This document shows, piece after piece, positions 23,040-30,397 of a DNA stretch of 43,180 nucleotides (positions within the stretch are counted from its first letter, which is position 1; each line of letters opens with the position of its first letter). A program made the position numbers and the translations under genes. Under the pieces are notes generated by a model, which saw only the letters and a program-made list of their open reading frames with translations, did not search any database and was not told the origin of the DNA. Source of the stretch: Oscillospiraceae bacterium (lineage in GTDB: Bacteria; Bacillota; Clostridia; Oscillospirales; Ruminococcaceae); assembly GCA_015067315.1 (NCBI GenBank), contig SVMR01000015.1, positions 1-43,180 of the forward strand, given 5' to 3'.

Positions 23040-23165
23040 AAGTTTAAAGTGCGGGGCGGGGGATTGCTTCCGACCTGAAAAGGAGAACGGATTGCCACGC
23101 CTTCTGCGAAGGCTCGCAATGACAGACCATTGTCATTCTGAGCGCAGCGAAGAATCCGTTCTCTT
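23040..23165. repeat. dispersed repeat of the TGTCATTCTGAGCG type
   Basis: The block TTGCCACGCCTTCTGCG...CTCGCAATGACA followed by TGTCATTCTGAGCGCAGCG and GAATCCGTTCTC is a two-part module. It is a different family from the GGGAGCTGTC type. It fills the space between two minus-strand genes and holds no ORF of note. Confidence 0.65.
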
Positions 23166-23167
23166 AA

Positions 23168-23200
23168 AAAAACAAAACCTGTCGGAAGGGCAGGCGGATT
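23168..23200 (-). terminator. terminator of the DUF2508 gene
   Basis: On the minus strand CCTG-CC...-CAGG is followed by TTTTGTTTTTTT. Confidence 0.6.
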
Positions 23201-23204
23201 TTTT

Positions 23205-23429
23205 TCAAATTTCCTTTGCGAGTTTCAAAAGATAGTTCATCTTCGCTTTCTGCGCGTTCTGTTCAAAAATTGCCGATTCAAGAAGATATTCGTCGGTTGT
23301 AAGGTTGAAAACGGCTTCGGTTTTCCGGATTTCCCGTTCAAGCGCTTCGATATCCGACCGAAGGTTTTCCCTTTCTTCCGCCCGCTTTTTCAAAAGTCTT
23401 TTTTCTGCTCTTTTTTTGAATAAATTCAT
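23205..23429 (-). CDS. DUF2508 (YaaL-like) small protein
   Basis: The 74-residue protein starts MNLFKKRAEKRLLKKR and is charged and helical throughout. The core EALEREIRKTEAVFNLTTDEYLLESAIFEQ, given here only as a description, has the DUF2508 spacing of Phe-x-x-x-Thr-Asp, Ala-Ile-x-Glu and a final YLLKLAKE. This family, known from Bacillus as YaaL, has no firm function. The ATG at 23429 follows GGAGG. In Bacillus it lies near recR and sigma-K processing genes; here its neighbours are a repeat and a tRNA gene. Confidence 0.75.
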   Translation of the reverse strand: MNLFKKRAEKRLLKKRAEERENLRSDIEALEREIRKTEAVFNLTTDEYLLESAIFEQNAQKAKMNYLLKLAKEI

Positions 23430-23497
23430 ATTTTTCGCCTCCGGTTCAATATTATGAAAAAGTTTTGGAAGCTATGAGGATATTTATTCAAAAAAGT

Positions 23498-23526
23498 TTG
23501 ACAAAAACAAATAATAAGGATATAAT
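23498..23526 (+). promoter_or_regulatory. consensus promoter of tRNA-Pro
   Basis: TTGACA (23498-23503), 17 bases, TATAAT (23521-23526). Both elements are perfect. Confidence 0.9.
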
Positions 23527-23551
23527 ATTGTAGTTAATTTAATATAAGCAT

Positions 23552-23627
23552 CGAGGTGTAGCGCAATTGGTAGCGCGCCTGCTTTGGGAGCAGGATGCTG
23601 CAGGTTCGAGTCCTGTCACTTCGACCA
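23552..23627 (+). tRNA. tRNA-Pro (anticodon UGG)
   Basis: The 76-base cloverleaf is complete. The acceptor is CGAGGTG with CACTTCG (one G-U), the D arm GCGC...GCGC, the anticodon arm CCTGC-TTTGGGA-GCAGG with anticodon TGG, the T arm GCAGG-TTCGAGT-CCTGT, and CCA is encoded. It has its own promoter and a terminator right after it. Confidence 0.97.
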
Positions 23628-23630
23628 GAT

Positions 23631-23665
23631 AAAAAATCAGGAAGGCATTGCCTTCCTGATTTTTT
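23631..23665. terminator. bidirectional terminator of tRNA-Pro and the hydrolase gene
   Basis: AAAAAATCAGGAAGGC pairs with GCCTTCCTGATTTTTT around a three-base loop. The last two bases overlap the stop end of the minus-strand hydrolase. Confidence 0.9.
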
Positions 23666-24581
23666 ATGTTCCGTATTTTTCCTGAAGTGAATAATAAAGT
23701 TTTTCGTATCTTTCGGTATCGACTATGAAGCTGATTCCGTGGGCGGCTTCCGGAAAAACCTCGAAGGTTATCATTTCCGGATTTGCTTCGTAAATTCTTC
23801 TTCCCATTTCGCAGGGAACAAAATCGTCTTTTCCGCCATGGACAAGAAGAATCGGAACTTTTGTGTTTTTAACTGCCTCAATGGGTCCGCCGGAAATTTT
23901 CAGATTTCCGAAAATTCTTGCCCCAAGTTTTACAAAAGGCATTCCGATTTTCGGCGGGATTCCCATTTTTTTGCATTCCTTTGCGATTATTTCTTCCGGG
24001 GAGGTATAGGGACAATCTGCCACGATACATTTTACGTTCTTCGGAAGATCCAGTTCCGAAGCCATGAGCACCGTTGCAGCGCCCATGGAAACTCCGGTGA
24101 GCATTATCGGAATATCGCCGAAACGGTTGAGAGCATATTTTATCCATTCAAGGCAGTCATATTTTTCCTTTATTCCGAAACAGATCGTTGTTCCACCGCT
24201 TTTTCCTATTGCGCGCTGGTCAACAACAAGGGTGTTGCGTCCCATTTTTCTTGCAAGAACAAATCCGCCGGAAAAATCCCGTACCGCCGTGCTTCTGTAA
24301 CCGTGGAACTGAATCTGGAGCGGGGCGGAATCGGAAAGATGGTAATATCTTGCCGCAAGCCTTGTTCCGTCAAAAGAGGTTATATAAACCTGTTCAAAGG
24401 GAACTTTTTCCATTTCCGCGATGTATTTTTTTATGACCGGTTTTGCCTTTTCGTATTCCGGGGAATCCGGAAGAACGTGGGCAGTACCCCGGTGTTTCGG
24501 TGAAGAATAAAATGCTTTAAGATATGTAAAATATGAAATAAGAAGAACAGCAAAAACAAGAATAAGAATTGCGGTAATCAT
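23664..24581 (-). CDS. membrane-anchored alpha/beta hydrolase
   Basis: The protein (305 residues from ATG 24581, behind GAGGCG) has one N-terminal membrane segment (about 2-22) and an alpha/beta-hydrolase domain. The nucleophile elbow is GVSMG with Ser 165. The acid is in GGKDDFVP (Asp 252 or 253), and the His is 281 in EAAHGIS. FHGYRST forms the oxyanion loop. It resembles the YqkD/BAAT-type esterase or peptidase-like group (DUF1749/Hydrolase_4 style); the substrate is unknown. Upstream in-frame Met at 24614 has no ribosome site. Confidence 0.85.
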   Translation of the reverse strand: MITAILILVFAVLLISYFTYLKAFYSSPKHRGTAHVLPDSPEYEKAKPVIKKYIAEMEKVPFEQVYITSFDGTRLAARYYHLSDSAPLQIQFHGYRSTAVRDFSGGFVLARKMGRNTLVVDQRAIGKSGGTTICFGIKEKYDCLEWIKYALNRFGDIPIMLTGVSMGAATVLMASELDLPKNVKCIVADCPYTSPEEIIAKECKKMGIPPKIGMPFVKLGARIFGNLKISGGPIEAVKNTKVPILLVHGGKDDFVPCEMGRRIYEANPEMITFEVFPEAAHGISFIVDTERYEKLYYSLQEKYGT

Positions 24582-24612
24582 TTTTTCGCCTCGGTTAAAA
24601 AATTCTTTTTCC

Positions 24613-24642
24613 ATTATACTACTTTTTTCGGAAAAACGCCAA
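24613..24642 (-). promoter_or_regulatory. promoter of the hydrolase gene
   Basis: On the minus strand, TTGGCG (24642-24637), an 18-base spacer and TATAAT (24618-24613). Confidence 0.6.
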
Positions 24643-24724
24643 AATTAATTTGTAAATTTTTATTGAAAAGGAAGATTTTTAAAGCATTATATGATAAAAT
24701 AGAAAATCCAAAGGGGGGATTTCT

Positions 24725-25378
24725 TTGCAGTATCTGATAACTTTTCTTGAAGGGATAATCTCCTTCATTTCGCCCTGCATGCTTCCGATGCTTCCGATAT
24801 ACGTTTCATATTTTGCGGGCGGTTCGGAGAAAAAGGGACACGTTTTTAAAAGGGCGGTTTTCTTTGTGCTCGGCTTCACCGCGGTTTTCAGCGTTCTTGG
24901 GCTTTTTGCCGGAACGGTCGGCGGTTTTCTTGCAAAATACCAGACGGCGGTGAATATTGTGACAGGCGCCGCGGTAATCTTTTTCGGGCTCGGATATCTT
25001 GAGGTTTTCAATCTTCCGTTTTTCAAAGGATTGGGAAAATTCAATAAAACCGAAGGAATTTTCGGCGCTTTTCTCTTCGGAATGATATATTCCGTAAGCC
25101 TTTCGCCTTGTGTGGGAGCGTTCCTTGGTTCCGCGCTTATGCTTGCTTCCGGTTCCGGAACGGCAATTAAAGGATTCCTGCTTCTTCTTGTCTATTCACT
25201 CGGTCTTGGAATTCCTTTTGTGTTTTCCGCGGTTCTTCTTGACGAATTCGGAAAAGCTTTTGATTTTATAAAAAAACATTATGCAAAAATCAACAGGATC
25301 TGCGGAATTTTCCTTATAATCGTCGGAATTTCGATGATGTTCGGGCTTCTTAATTCCTTGCTTTCGATTTTTGGCTGA
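24725..25378 (+). CDS. CcdA/DsbD-type membrane thiol electron carrier
   Basis: CcdA proteins pass reducing equivalents from cytoplasmic thioredoxin across the membrane to outward-facing thioredoxin-like proteins. The 217 residues show six hydrophobic segments. The redox pair is Cys 18 (FISPCMLP) and Cys 129 (SLSPCVGAF), each followed or preceded by the Pro expected in this family. The start is TTG behind AAGGGGGG. The next gene is a membrane-tethered TlpA-type thioredoxin 13 bases downstream, its natural partner. No cytochrome c maturation genes are near, so the pair may serve general outside-thiol reduction. Confidence 0.92.
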   Translation: MQYLITFLEGIISFISPCMLPMLPIYVSYFAGGSEKKGHVFKRAVFFVLGFTAVFSVLGLFAGTVGGFLAKYQTAVNIVTGAAVIFFGLGYLEVFNLPFFKGLGKFNKTEGIFGAFLFGMIYSVSLSPCVGAFLGSALMLASGSGTAIKGFLLLLVYSLGLGIPFVFSAVLLDEFGKAFDFIKKHYAKINRICGIFLIIVGISMMFGLLNSLLSIFG

Positions 25379-25391
25379 AAGGGGATTTTTT

Positions 25392-25946
25392 ATGGGTAAA
25401 ACAAAACTTGCTGTAATTGTTCTTTTCGCCGCAATCGTTCTTCTTGCGGCGGTTCTCGGTTATGAGTTTCTTTCAAAAAATTACGAACCGGAAAGCGAAA
25501 CTCCTTCCGGAAATTCTTCCGAAGCGGAAGAACCTGCACCGGATTTCACCGTTTATGATTTTGAGGGAAACCCGGTAAAACTTTCGGATTTTAAGGGGAA
25601 ACCGGTTGTAATAAACTTCTGGGCAACCTGGTGCGGATACTGCGTAAAGGAAATGCCTTCTTTTGAAAAAGCATTTGCCGAATACGGCGACGAAGTCGTT
25701 TTCATGATGATAAACGTAACCGACGGATATCAGGAAACGAAGGAAGCCGCCCTTGAATTCACCGAAGAAAAGGGATATACGTTCCCGGTTTATTACGATA
25801 CGGAACTTTCCGCAACCTATGCCTATGGAGCATATTCCCTTCCGGCAACGGGTTTTATTGACGAAGAGGGATTTTTTGTAACCGGTCAGACCGGAATGAT
25901 AAGCGAGGAAAAACTTTTTGAAAGAATTGAATCGCTTCTTGAATAA
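25392..25946 (+). CDS. membrane-tethered TlpA/ResA-type thioredoxin
   Basis: The 184-residue protein has an N-terminal anchor (about 5-24), an acidic low-complexity linker (about 32-48) and a thioredoxin domain of the AhpC-TSA/Redoxin kind. The active site is WCGYC (Cys 81 and Cys 84), and the cis-Pro is in SLPATGFID. It should act outside the membrane as a thiol reductant fed by the CcdA protein encoded just upstream. The ATG at 25392 behind AAAGGGG is preferred to the ATG at 25371, which lies inside the previous gene. Confidence 0.92.
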   Translation: MGKTKLAVIVLFAAIVLLAAVLGYEFLSKNYEPESETPSGNSSEAEEPAPDFTVYDFEGNPVKLSDFKGKPVVINFWATWCGYCVKEMPSFEKAFAEYGDEVVFMMINVTDGYQETKEAALEFTEEKGYTFPVYYDTELSATYAYGAYSLPATGFIDEEGFFVTGQTGMISEEKLFERIESLLE

Positions 25947-25959
25947 AACAAACAGTCCG

Positions 25960-26222
25960 CGGATCAAGGCCCCCTTGTTAAAGGGGGCCGGATTTTTTAA
26001 CCGCCTGCGGTTAAAAAAGACTGGGGGATTCTATTGGAATTATCAGCCGGATTTAATTAATTAGGATTTACACCCTTTCGTCTTTTACCTTCGGCAAAAT
26101 CCACCTCCCCTCAAGGGGAGGTAAAACCGCCCGTTTTTAATTGGACGGGGTTTATCCCTCATCCGTCTTTTCTGCAACAAGTTGCAGAAAATCCACCTTC
26201 CCCCAAGGGGAGGCTTTAAAAA
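25960..26222. repeat. run of dispersed repeat modules
   Basis: 25968-26035 is the CCCCCTTGTTAAAGGGGG...GACTGGGGGATTC type. 26070-26126 and 26157-26215 are two GGGGAGG-type modules in inverse orientation, each with an internal hairpin (TTTTACC..GGCAAAATCC and CTGCAACAAGTTGCAG). This is the third place in the window where the two types sit together. No gene is visible. Confidence 0.75.
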
Positions 26223-26225
26223 AAT

Positions 26226-26251
26226 GGAGGCATTCTTTCCGAAATGCCTCC
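26226..26251 (-). terminator. terminator of the flavin reductase gene
   Basis: On the minus strand GGAGGCATT pairs with AATGCCTCC and is followed by ATTTTTTTAAA. Confidence 0.85.
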
Positions 26252-26268
26252 CGATTGCTTTTTTGGGA

Positions 26269-26829
26269 TTATTTGAGTTTGTTTCCGTCGGAAAATGCGT
26301 TTCCGACAGCTTCGCCGAGGACGACGTATTTGTGGTTTGCGGCGTCATAGGTGATGGGGCGGAGTTTTGCAACGTCGATTTTGCCTTCCTCGTTAAGAAC
26401 GCTTTCGTCGGCACAGACGTTGAGGATTTTTCCGACCATAAGGTGACTTTCCGGGTCATAGCTTTTGAGTTCGCATTCAATTGCCATAGGAAGCTCGTCG
26501 ATAAGAGGAGCGTTTACAAATTCGGATTTTGTTGCGTGGAATCCGGCTCTTTCGAATTTATCCGGAACCTTGTTGCCGGATTCAACTCCGACATAGTCGC
26601 ATTCAACAACATGCGCGGCGTCCGCCATGCTTACGGTGAAGGCGTTGGACGCAAGAACGTTTTTTGTGGTTTTGTGGCTGGGGCTTATTGCCATTGTGAT
26701 TTCATCGGAACCGGTGATTCCGCCCCAGGCGGCATTCATTGCGCAGGGAACTCCGTTTTCGTCATAAGCCGCAAGAATAAAAACAGGCATGGGATAGACC
26801 ATCGGTTTTGCGCCGAAATTTTTTCTCAT
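26269..26829 (-). CDS. flavin reductase family protein (FMN-binding split barrel)
   Basis: These proteins bind FMN and either reduce free flavin with NAD(P)H or act as small flavin oxidoreductases. The 186 residues begin MRKNFGAKPMVYPMPVFILAAYD. The phosphate and isoalloxazine-binding blocks are visible: NGVPCAMNAAWGGI, ITMAISPSHKTTKNVL and NAFTVSMAD. HLMVGKILNV and a KYVVLGEAVGNAF tail complete the fold. The ATG follows GGAGGT. The gene lies 23 bases from the DUF554 stop and may be transcribed with it, but a function in common is not evident. Confidence 0.9.
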   Translation of the reverse strand: MRKNFGAKPMVYPMPVFILAAYDENGVPCAMNAAWGGITGSDEITMAISPSHKTTKNVLASNAFTVSMADAAHVVECDYVGVESGNKVPDKFERAGFHATKSEFVNAPLIDELPMAIECELKSYDPESHLMVGKILNVCADESVLNEEGKIDVAKLRPITYDAANHKYVVLGEAVGNAFSDGNKLK

Positions 26830-26852
26830 ATTTAATACCTCCGGAAAAATTT

Positions 26853-27578
26853 TTATAATTTAAACGGCAAAAAAGCCGCCAAAACAGCAATTAAAATTGC
26901 GGGAAGAAGGTTCGCGACGCGGATTTTCTTTCCCCAGACAAGGTTAAGTCCGACGCAGAAGATAAGGATGGAACCTATCATGGAAAGGTTCAGAAGAGCT
27001 TCTTCGGTCATAAACGGTTTTATAAGGGAAGAAAGAGCGGTTACTCCGCCCTGAAGAATTGCGACGGGAATCGCGGAAAAGGCGCATCCCTTTCCCCAGG
27101 AGCAGGTCATTACCATGATTATGATAAGGTCGAGAATGGATTTTGTCACAAGAACGGAATAATCCCCGAGGATTCCGTCCTGAATTGCGCCGACTATTGC
27201 CATTGCGCCGATGCATACGGTAAGGGAAGCGGTTACAAAGCCTTCGACAAATTTTTTGTCTTTTGCGTTTCCGCTTTTTTGTTTCAGCCATTCGCCGAAA
27301 GCTTCGAAGCGGTCTTCGATATTTATTGTTTCGCCGATAAGCGCGCCGAGAGCAAGGCAGGCAACAACAAGCATTGTTCCGCCGCTTTTTACGGAAGTTC
27401 CGTTTACGGAAAGCATTCCTTCAAGGGCACCGGAAATTCCGAGGAAAAGAACGCAGATTCCGCAGGCTTTGCAAAGGGTGTCCCGGTGCCTTTCGGAAAG
27501 ACCTTTTCCGAAAACCGTTCCGAAAAATCCTCCGATTATTATTGCCGCAATGTTTATAACCGTTCCCGTTCCGGGCAT
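26853..27578 (-). CDS. DUF554 family membrane protein (YqgA-like)
   Basis: The protein begins MPGTGTVINIAAIIIGGFFG, has about seven hydrophobic segments, and carries GFVTASLTVCIGAMAIVGAI, typical of DUF554. E. coli YqgA is similar in length and also without a known function. A start at ATG 27578 (240 residues, AAGGCGG upstream) was chosen; the frame is open to 27692 but the extension is unlike the family and overlaps the promoter region. Confidence 0.85.
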   Translation of the reverse strand: MPGTGTVINIAAIIIGGFFGTVFGKGLSERHRDTLCKACGICVLFLGISGALEGMLSVNGTSVKSGGTMLVVACLALGALIGETINIEDRFEAFGEWLKQKSGNAKDKKFVEGFVTASLTVCIGAMAIVGAIQDGILGDYSVLVTKSILDLIIIMVMTCSWGKGCAFSAIPVAILQGGVTALSSLIKPFMTEEALLNLSMIGSILIFCVGLNLVWGKKIRVANLLPAILIAVLAAFLPFKL

Positions 27579-27614
27579 TTTTCCGCCGCCTTCCGTTTTT
27601 AAAATACAATATAT

Positions 27615-27643
27615 ATTTTGCCTTTTGAAAGCGCTTTTGTCAA
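27615..27643 (-). promoter_or_regulatory. candidate promoter of the DUF554 gene
   Basis: On the minus strand, TTGACA (27643-27638), a 17-base spacer and CAAAAT (27620-27615). Confidence 0.5.
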
Positions 27644-27652
27644 TAGTTTCTA

Positions 27653-27681
27653 TTGCCAAACATATGTTCTTATTGTATAAT
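27653..27681 (+). promoter_or_regulatory. LexA-controlled promoter of the Y-family polymerase
   Basis: TTGCCA (27653-27658), 17 bases and TATAAT (27676-27681). Within it lies CAAACATATGTTCT (27657-27670), which matches the Bacillus-type LexA box CGAACRNRYGTTYC at 12 of 14 positions. Placed between -35 and -10, bound LexA would block transcription until DNA damage. Confidence 0.8.
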
Positions 27682-27712
27682 ATGATTATCATAAAAAAGG
27701 GGGCTTCTTTTT

Positions 27713-28951
27713 TTGGAAAGGCTTGTTTTTCATATCGACGTCAACAGCGCTTTTCTTTCCTGGGAAGCCGCAAAAAGAGTTAAAAACGGCGAAGAGGATA
27801 TCCGCCTTATTCCTTCCGCAATCGGCGGCGACAGAGATAAGCGCACCGGGGTTATTCTTGCAAAATCAATTCCGGCAAAAAAATTCGGAATAAAAACCGG
27901 CGAACCGGTCGGAATGGCGCTTCGGAAATGTCCGAATCTTTATCTTGCAAAGCCGGATTTCCGCCTTTACGTAAAATGCTCAAAAGCATTTATGGATATC
28001 TGCCGGGAATATACCCCGGTTGTTGAAAAATATTCAATCGACGAATGCTTCCTTGATATGACCGGAACGGATATGCTCTATCCGGACCCGATTAAAGTTG
28101 CCCATGAAATAAAGGACAGAATTTATAACGAACTCGGTTTTACTGTAAACGTCGGAATCGGTCCCTGCAAAATTCTTGCGAAAATGGCAAGCGATTTTGA
28201 AAAGCCGAATAAGGTTCATACCCTTTTTAAAAATGAAATCGAAACAAAAATGTGGCCACTTCCCGTCGGCGAACTTTTCAGCATCGGCCGTTCCACCGCC
28301 GAGCGGCTTGAAAGTGCAGGAATAAAAACAATAGGCGACCTTGCAAGGCTTGATTTAAAGACCGTACAGGCTTTTGCAGGCGATAAAATAGGAAAGCAGA
28401 TACACGGGTTTGCAAACGGAATCGACCCTTCTCCGGTTCTTGAAGCTCCCGAGGAGGCAAAGGGTTACAGCATTTCCACAACTCTTGAAGAGGACGTTGT
28501 TGCGAAGGAAGAAGCTTTTAAGATTCTTCTTGCCCTTGCGGACAGCGTTTCCGCAAGAATGCGCGCGGACGGAAAAAAAGCTTTCTGCATCGGGGTCACG
28601 ATCCGTGGAAACGATTTTAAAAACCATTCCCACCAGCACACCCTTTCCGAAGCGACGGATATCACTTCGGAAATTTACGAGGCTTCAAAGCAGCTTTTTT
28701 CCGAACTTTGGGACAGGAGAACTCCGCTCCGGCTTCTCGGAATTTCTCTTACGCAGGTCACCGCCGAGGACAACACCCAGCTTTCGTTCTTCCCGACGGA
28801 AAACCGGGAAAAGGAACGGAAGCTCGATAAGGCAATGGACGCAATCCGAAGCCGCTTCGGTTCCGAAACGGTAGTCCGGGCTTCGAACTATAATTCCGAA
28901 CTGAACGTCGGGAAAAAATATAAGGCGCAGATGGAAAACGAAAAAAAATAA
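27713..28951 (+). CDS. dinB: Y-family DNA polymerase (DNA polymerase IV-like)
   Basis: Y-family polymerases copy past damaged template bases. The 412 residues start at TTG 27713, behind GGGGG. Motifs: FHIDVNSAFLSWE with the metal-binding Asp 9 and Phe 14 at the steric-gate place; YSIDECFLDMTG with the second catalytic Asp-Glu pair (about residues 104-115); and VNVGIGPCKILAKMASD. The little-finger region follows, and the QLSFF motif near residue 360 resembles a beta-clamp binding site. The gene has a LexA box in its promoter, so SOS induction is expected. DinB and UmuC-like subgroups are hard to separate by eye. Confidence 0.9.
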   Translation: MERLVFHIDVNSAFLSWEAAKRVKNGEEDIRLIPSAIGGDRDKRTGVILAKSIPAKKFGIKTGEPVGMALRKCPNLYLAKPDFRLYVKCSKAFMDICREYTPVVEKYSIDECFLDMTGTDMLYPDPIKVAHEIKDRIYNELGFTVNVGIGPCKILAKMASDFEKPNKVHTLFKNEIETKMWPLPVGELFSIGRSTAERLESAGIKTIGDLARLDLKTVQAFAGDKIGKQIHGFANGIDPSPVLEAPEEAKGYSISTTLEEDVVAKEEAFKILLALADSVSARMRADGKKAFCIGVTIRGNDFKNHSHQHTLSEATDITSEIYEASKQLFSELWDRRTPLRLLGISLTQVTAEDNTQLSFFPTENREKERKLDKAMDAIRSRFGSETVVRASNYNSELNVGKKYKAQMENEKK

Positions 28952-28978
28952 CCTTTCGCCGGGGGCGAAAGGTTATTT
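28945..28978. terminator. bidirectional terminator between dinB and the EEP gene
   Basis: AATAACCTTTCGCC pairs with GGCGAAAGGTTATT around a three-base loop, with A and T runs on either side. Confidence 0.9.
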
Positions 28979-28980
28979 TT

Positions 28981-30051
28981 TTATTTAAAAACAATTTCCA
29001 TTAAAACCGGGTTGTGGTCGGAAAATTCAAAACCGCAATCTATCGTTTCTGTATAAAGAAGTTCAACGTTCGGGGAAATTATAAATCCGTCGATAACGTA
29101 ATGCTGGGCGGTTTCGCTGTCATAAGGCTTGTTGAGCAGGCGGCAGGTGGGGGTGCTTTCGTCATAAACGTACCGCCAGCCTTCCGGAAGGGCGGATTCT
29201 TCAAGAGCGCCCGGCATCCAGAGTTCGGAGGTGAAAATCGGATATTTTTCTTCCGTTTTCGGGAACATCTGGTTAAAATCTCCCCCGGCGATTACGTAAT
29301 TTCCCTTTGCGTATTCCGCTTCAAGAATTTCCCAAAGCATTTTCGTCTGGGCAATTTTTCCTTCGCCGTCGTCATAAGCTTCCAGATGAAGATTCACAAC
29401 CACAAGCTGCTTGTCCGTTCCTTCGATATTATGATATGAAACAAGCAGGCATCTTTTAAGGTTCGCGGCGGAAACGGGCCAGCTGAAAGGGCAGGGAAGG
29501 GAAATTCTTTCCGCTTTTTCAATATCATAATCCGAAAGGGTAAGAATTCCGCTGTCAACTTTTCCGATAGGCGGCCAAGGGAACGGAACAAAATTGCAGA
29601 CATAGTTAGGTGCAAAAACAACTTCGTTTCCAAAATTTTCCCAAAGCATCTGTCTTTCATTTATAAAAAAACTTCTTTTGGAGGAATCATCAACTTCCTG
29701 GAGCAAAATTATATCCGCATCTGCTTCATCAATAATGCCGATAATACCTTCCATATTTTTGAGCACCAGATTTTCGTCACCGTTGCGGACATTTTTGCCG
29801 CCGTCCATGAAGAAATCGGATTCTTTTCCAAGATTTCCGTAACCGATGTTGAAAGTGAGCACTCTGAATGAATCATTCGTGCTTAAAGGTCTGTCAGCCA
29901 TGAACAGATCCTCTATCGGATATGTCGGCATAGCGTCGTCCGGCTTATATTCTGTTATTGTAAGCCAGCACACAAGACCAACCGCAAAAATGAGCACGGC
30001 ACCGATGAGCACGCCAAAAATTTTGAGCACGGATTTGATTTTTTCTGACAT
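28981..30051 (-). CDS. membrane-anchored endonuclease/exonuclease/phosphatase (EEP) family protein
   Basis: The protein (356 residues) has an N-terminal membrane segment (about 8-32) and an EEP domain, the fold of exonuclease III, DNase I and inositol phosphatases. VLTFNIGYGN gives the metal-site Asn; LLQEVD the Glu; NLHLEAYDDGEG the His block; AGGDFNQM the Asp-Asn pair; and FSDHNPVLMEIVF the final Asp-His. With the anchor, the active site should face outward, so lipid phosphatase or extracellular nuclease activity is possible. Start ATG at 30051 follows AAGGAGG. Confidence 0.88.
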   Translation of the reverse strand: MSEKIKSVLKIFGVLIGAVLIFAVGLVCWLTITEYKPDDAMPTYPIEDLFMADRPLSTNDSFRVLTFNIGYGNLGKESDFFMDGGKNVRNGDENLVLKNMEGIIGIIDEADADIILLQEVDDSSKRSFFINERQMLWENFGNEVVFAPNYVCNFVPFPWPPIGKVDSGILTLSDYDIEKAERISLPCPFSWPVSAANLKRCLLVSYHNIEGTDKQLVVVNLHLEAYDDGEGKIAQTKMLWEILEAEYAKGNYVIAGGDFNQMFPKTEEKYPIFTSELWMPGALEESALPEGWRYVYDESTPTCRLLNKPYDSETAQHYVIDGFIISPNVELLYTETIDCGFEFSDHNPVLMEIVFK

Positions 30052-30081
30052 TTTAATGCCTCCTTCCGCTCTTATGGTTAT

Positions 30082-30110
30082 ATTATAATTTCAAGGGAAA
30101 TAAATTTCAA
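30082..30110 (-). promoter_or_regulatory. promoter of the EEP gene
   Basis: On the minus strand, TTGAAA (30110-30105), 17 bases and TATAAT (30087-30082). Confidence 0.75.
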
Positions 30111-30138
30111 TATCTATAAAAAATTTACTTTATTTCTA

Positions 30139-30167
30139 TTGACAAACCGCATTAAATCGTGTAAAAT
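30139..30167 (+). promoter_or_regulatory. promoter of the metK riboswitch transcript
   Basis: TTGACA (30139-30144), 17 bases and TAAAAT (30162-30167). Confidence 0.8.
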
Positions 30168-30189
30168 ACCACCTTGTCAAAATAAAAAA

Positions 30190-30295
30190 TCGCCTTATCA
30201 AGAGCGGCTGAGGGACAGGCCCTTTGAAGCCCGGCAACCTGCATTAAGTGTGTGGTGCCAATTCCTGCGGATCAATTTCCGAAAGATGAGGAGCG
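30190..30295 (+). promoter_or_regulatory. SAM-I riboswitch (S-box) aptamer
   Basis: The conserved S-box segments are in order: CTTATCAAGAGCGGCTGAGG at the 5' side of P1/P2, GGGACAGGCCCTTTGAAGCCC, CGGCAACCT, GGTGCCAATTCCTGC, and GAAAGATGAG at the 3' side. It binds S-adenosylmethionine. When bound, the terminator at 30317-30345 forms and metK is switched off. The context, directly before SAM synthetase, is the classical feedback arrangement. Confidence 0.95.
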
Positions 30296-30316
30296 GAAAA
30301 ACGCTTTTAAAAAACA

Positions 30317-30345
30317 AGCGCCCGTTCTTCGGGCGCTTTTATTTT
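30317..30345 (+). terminator. riboswitch-controlled terminator before metK
   Basis: AAGCGCCCG pairs with CGGGCGCTT and is followed by TTATTTTT. It is the expression platform of the SAM-I element. Confidence 0.9.
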
Positions 30346-30397
30346 TGGCTTTTAAACCGTATAACATATAGAATCAAAAAAAGAAAGGAAAATTTTA

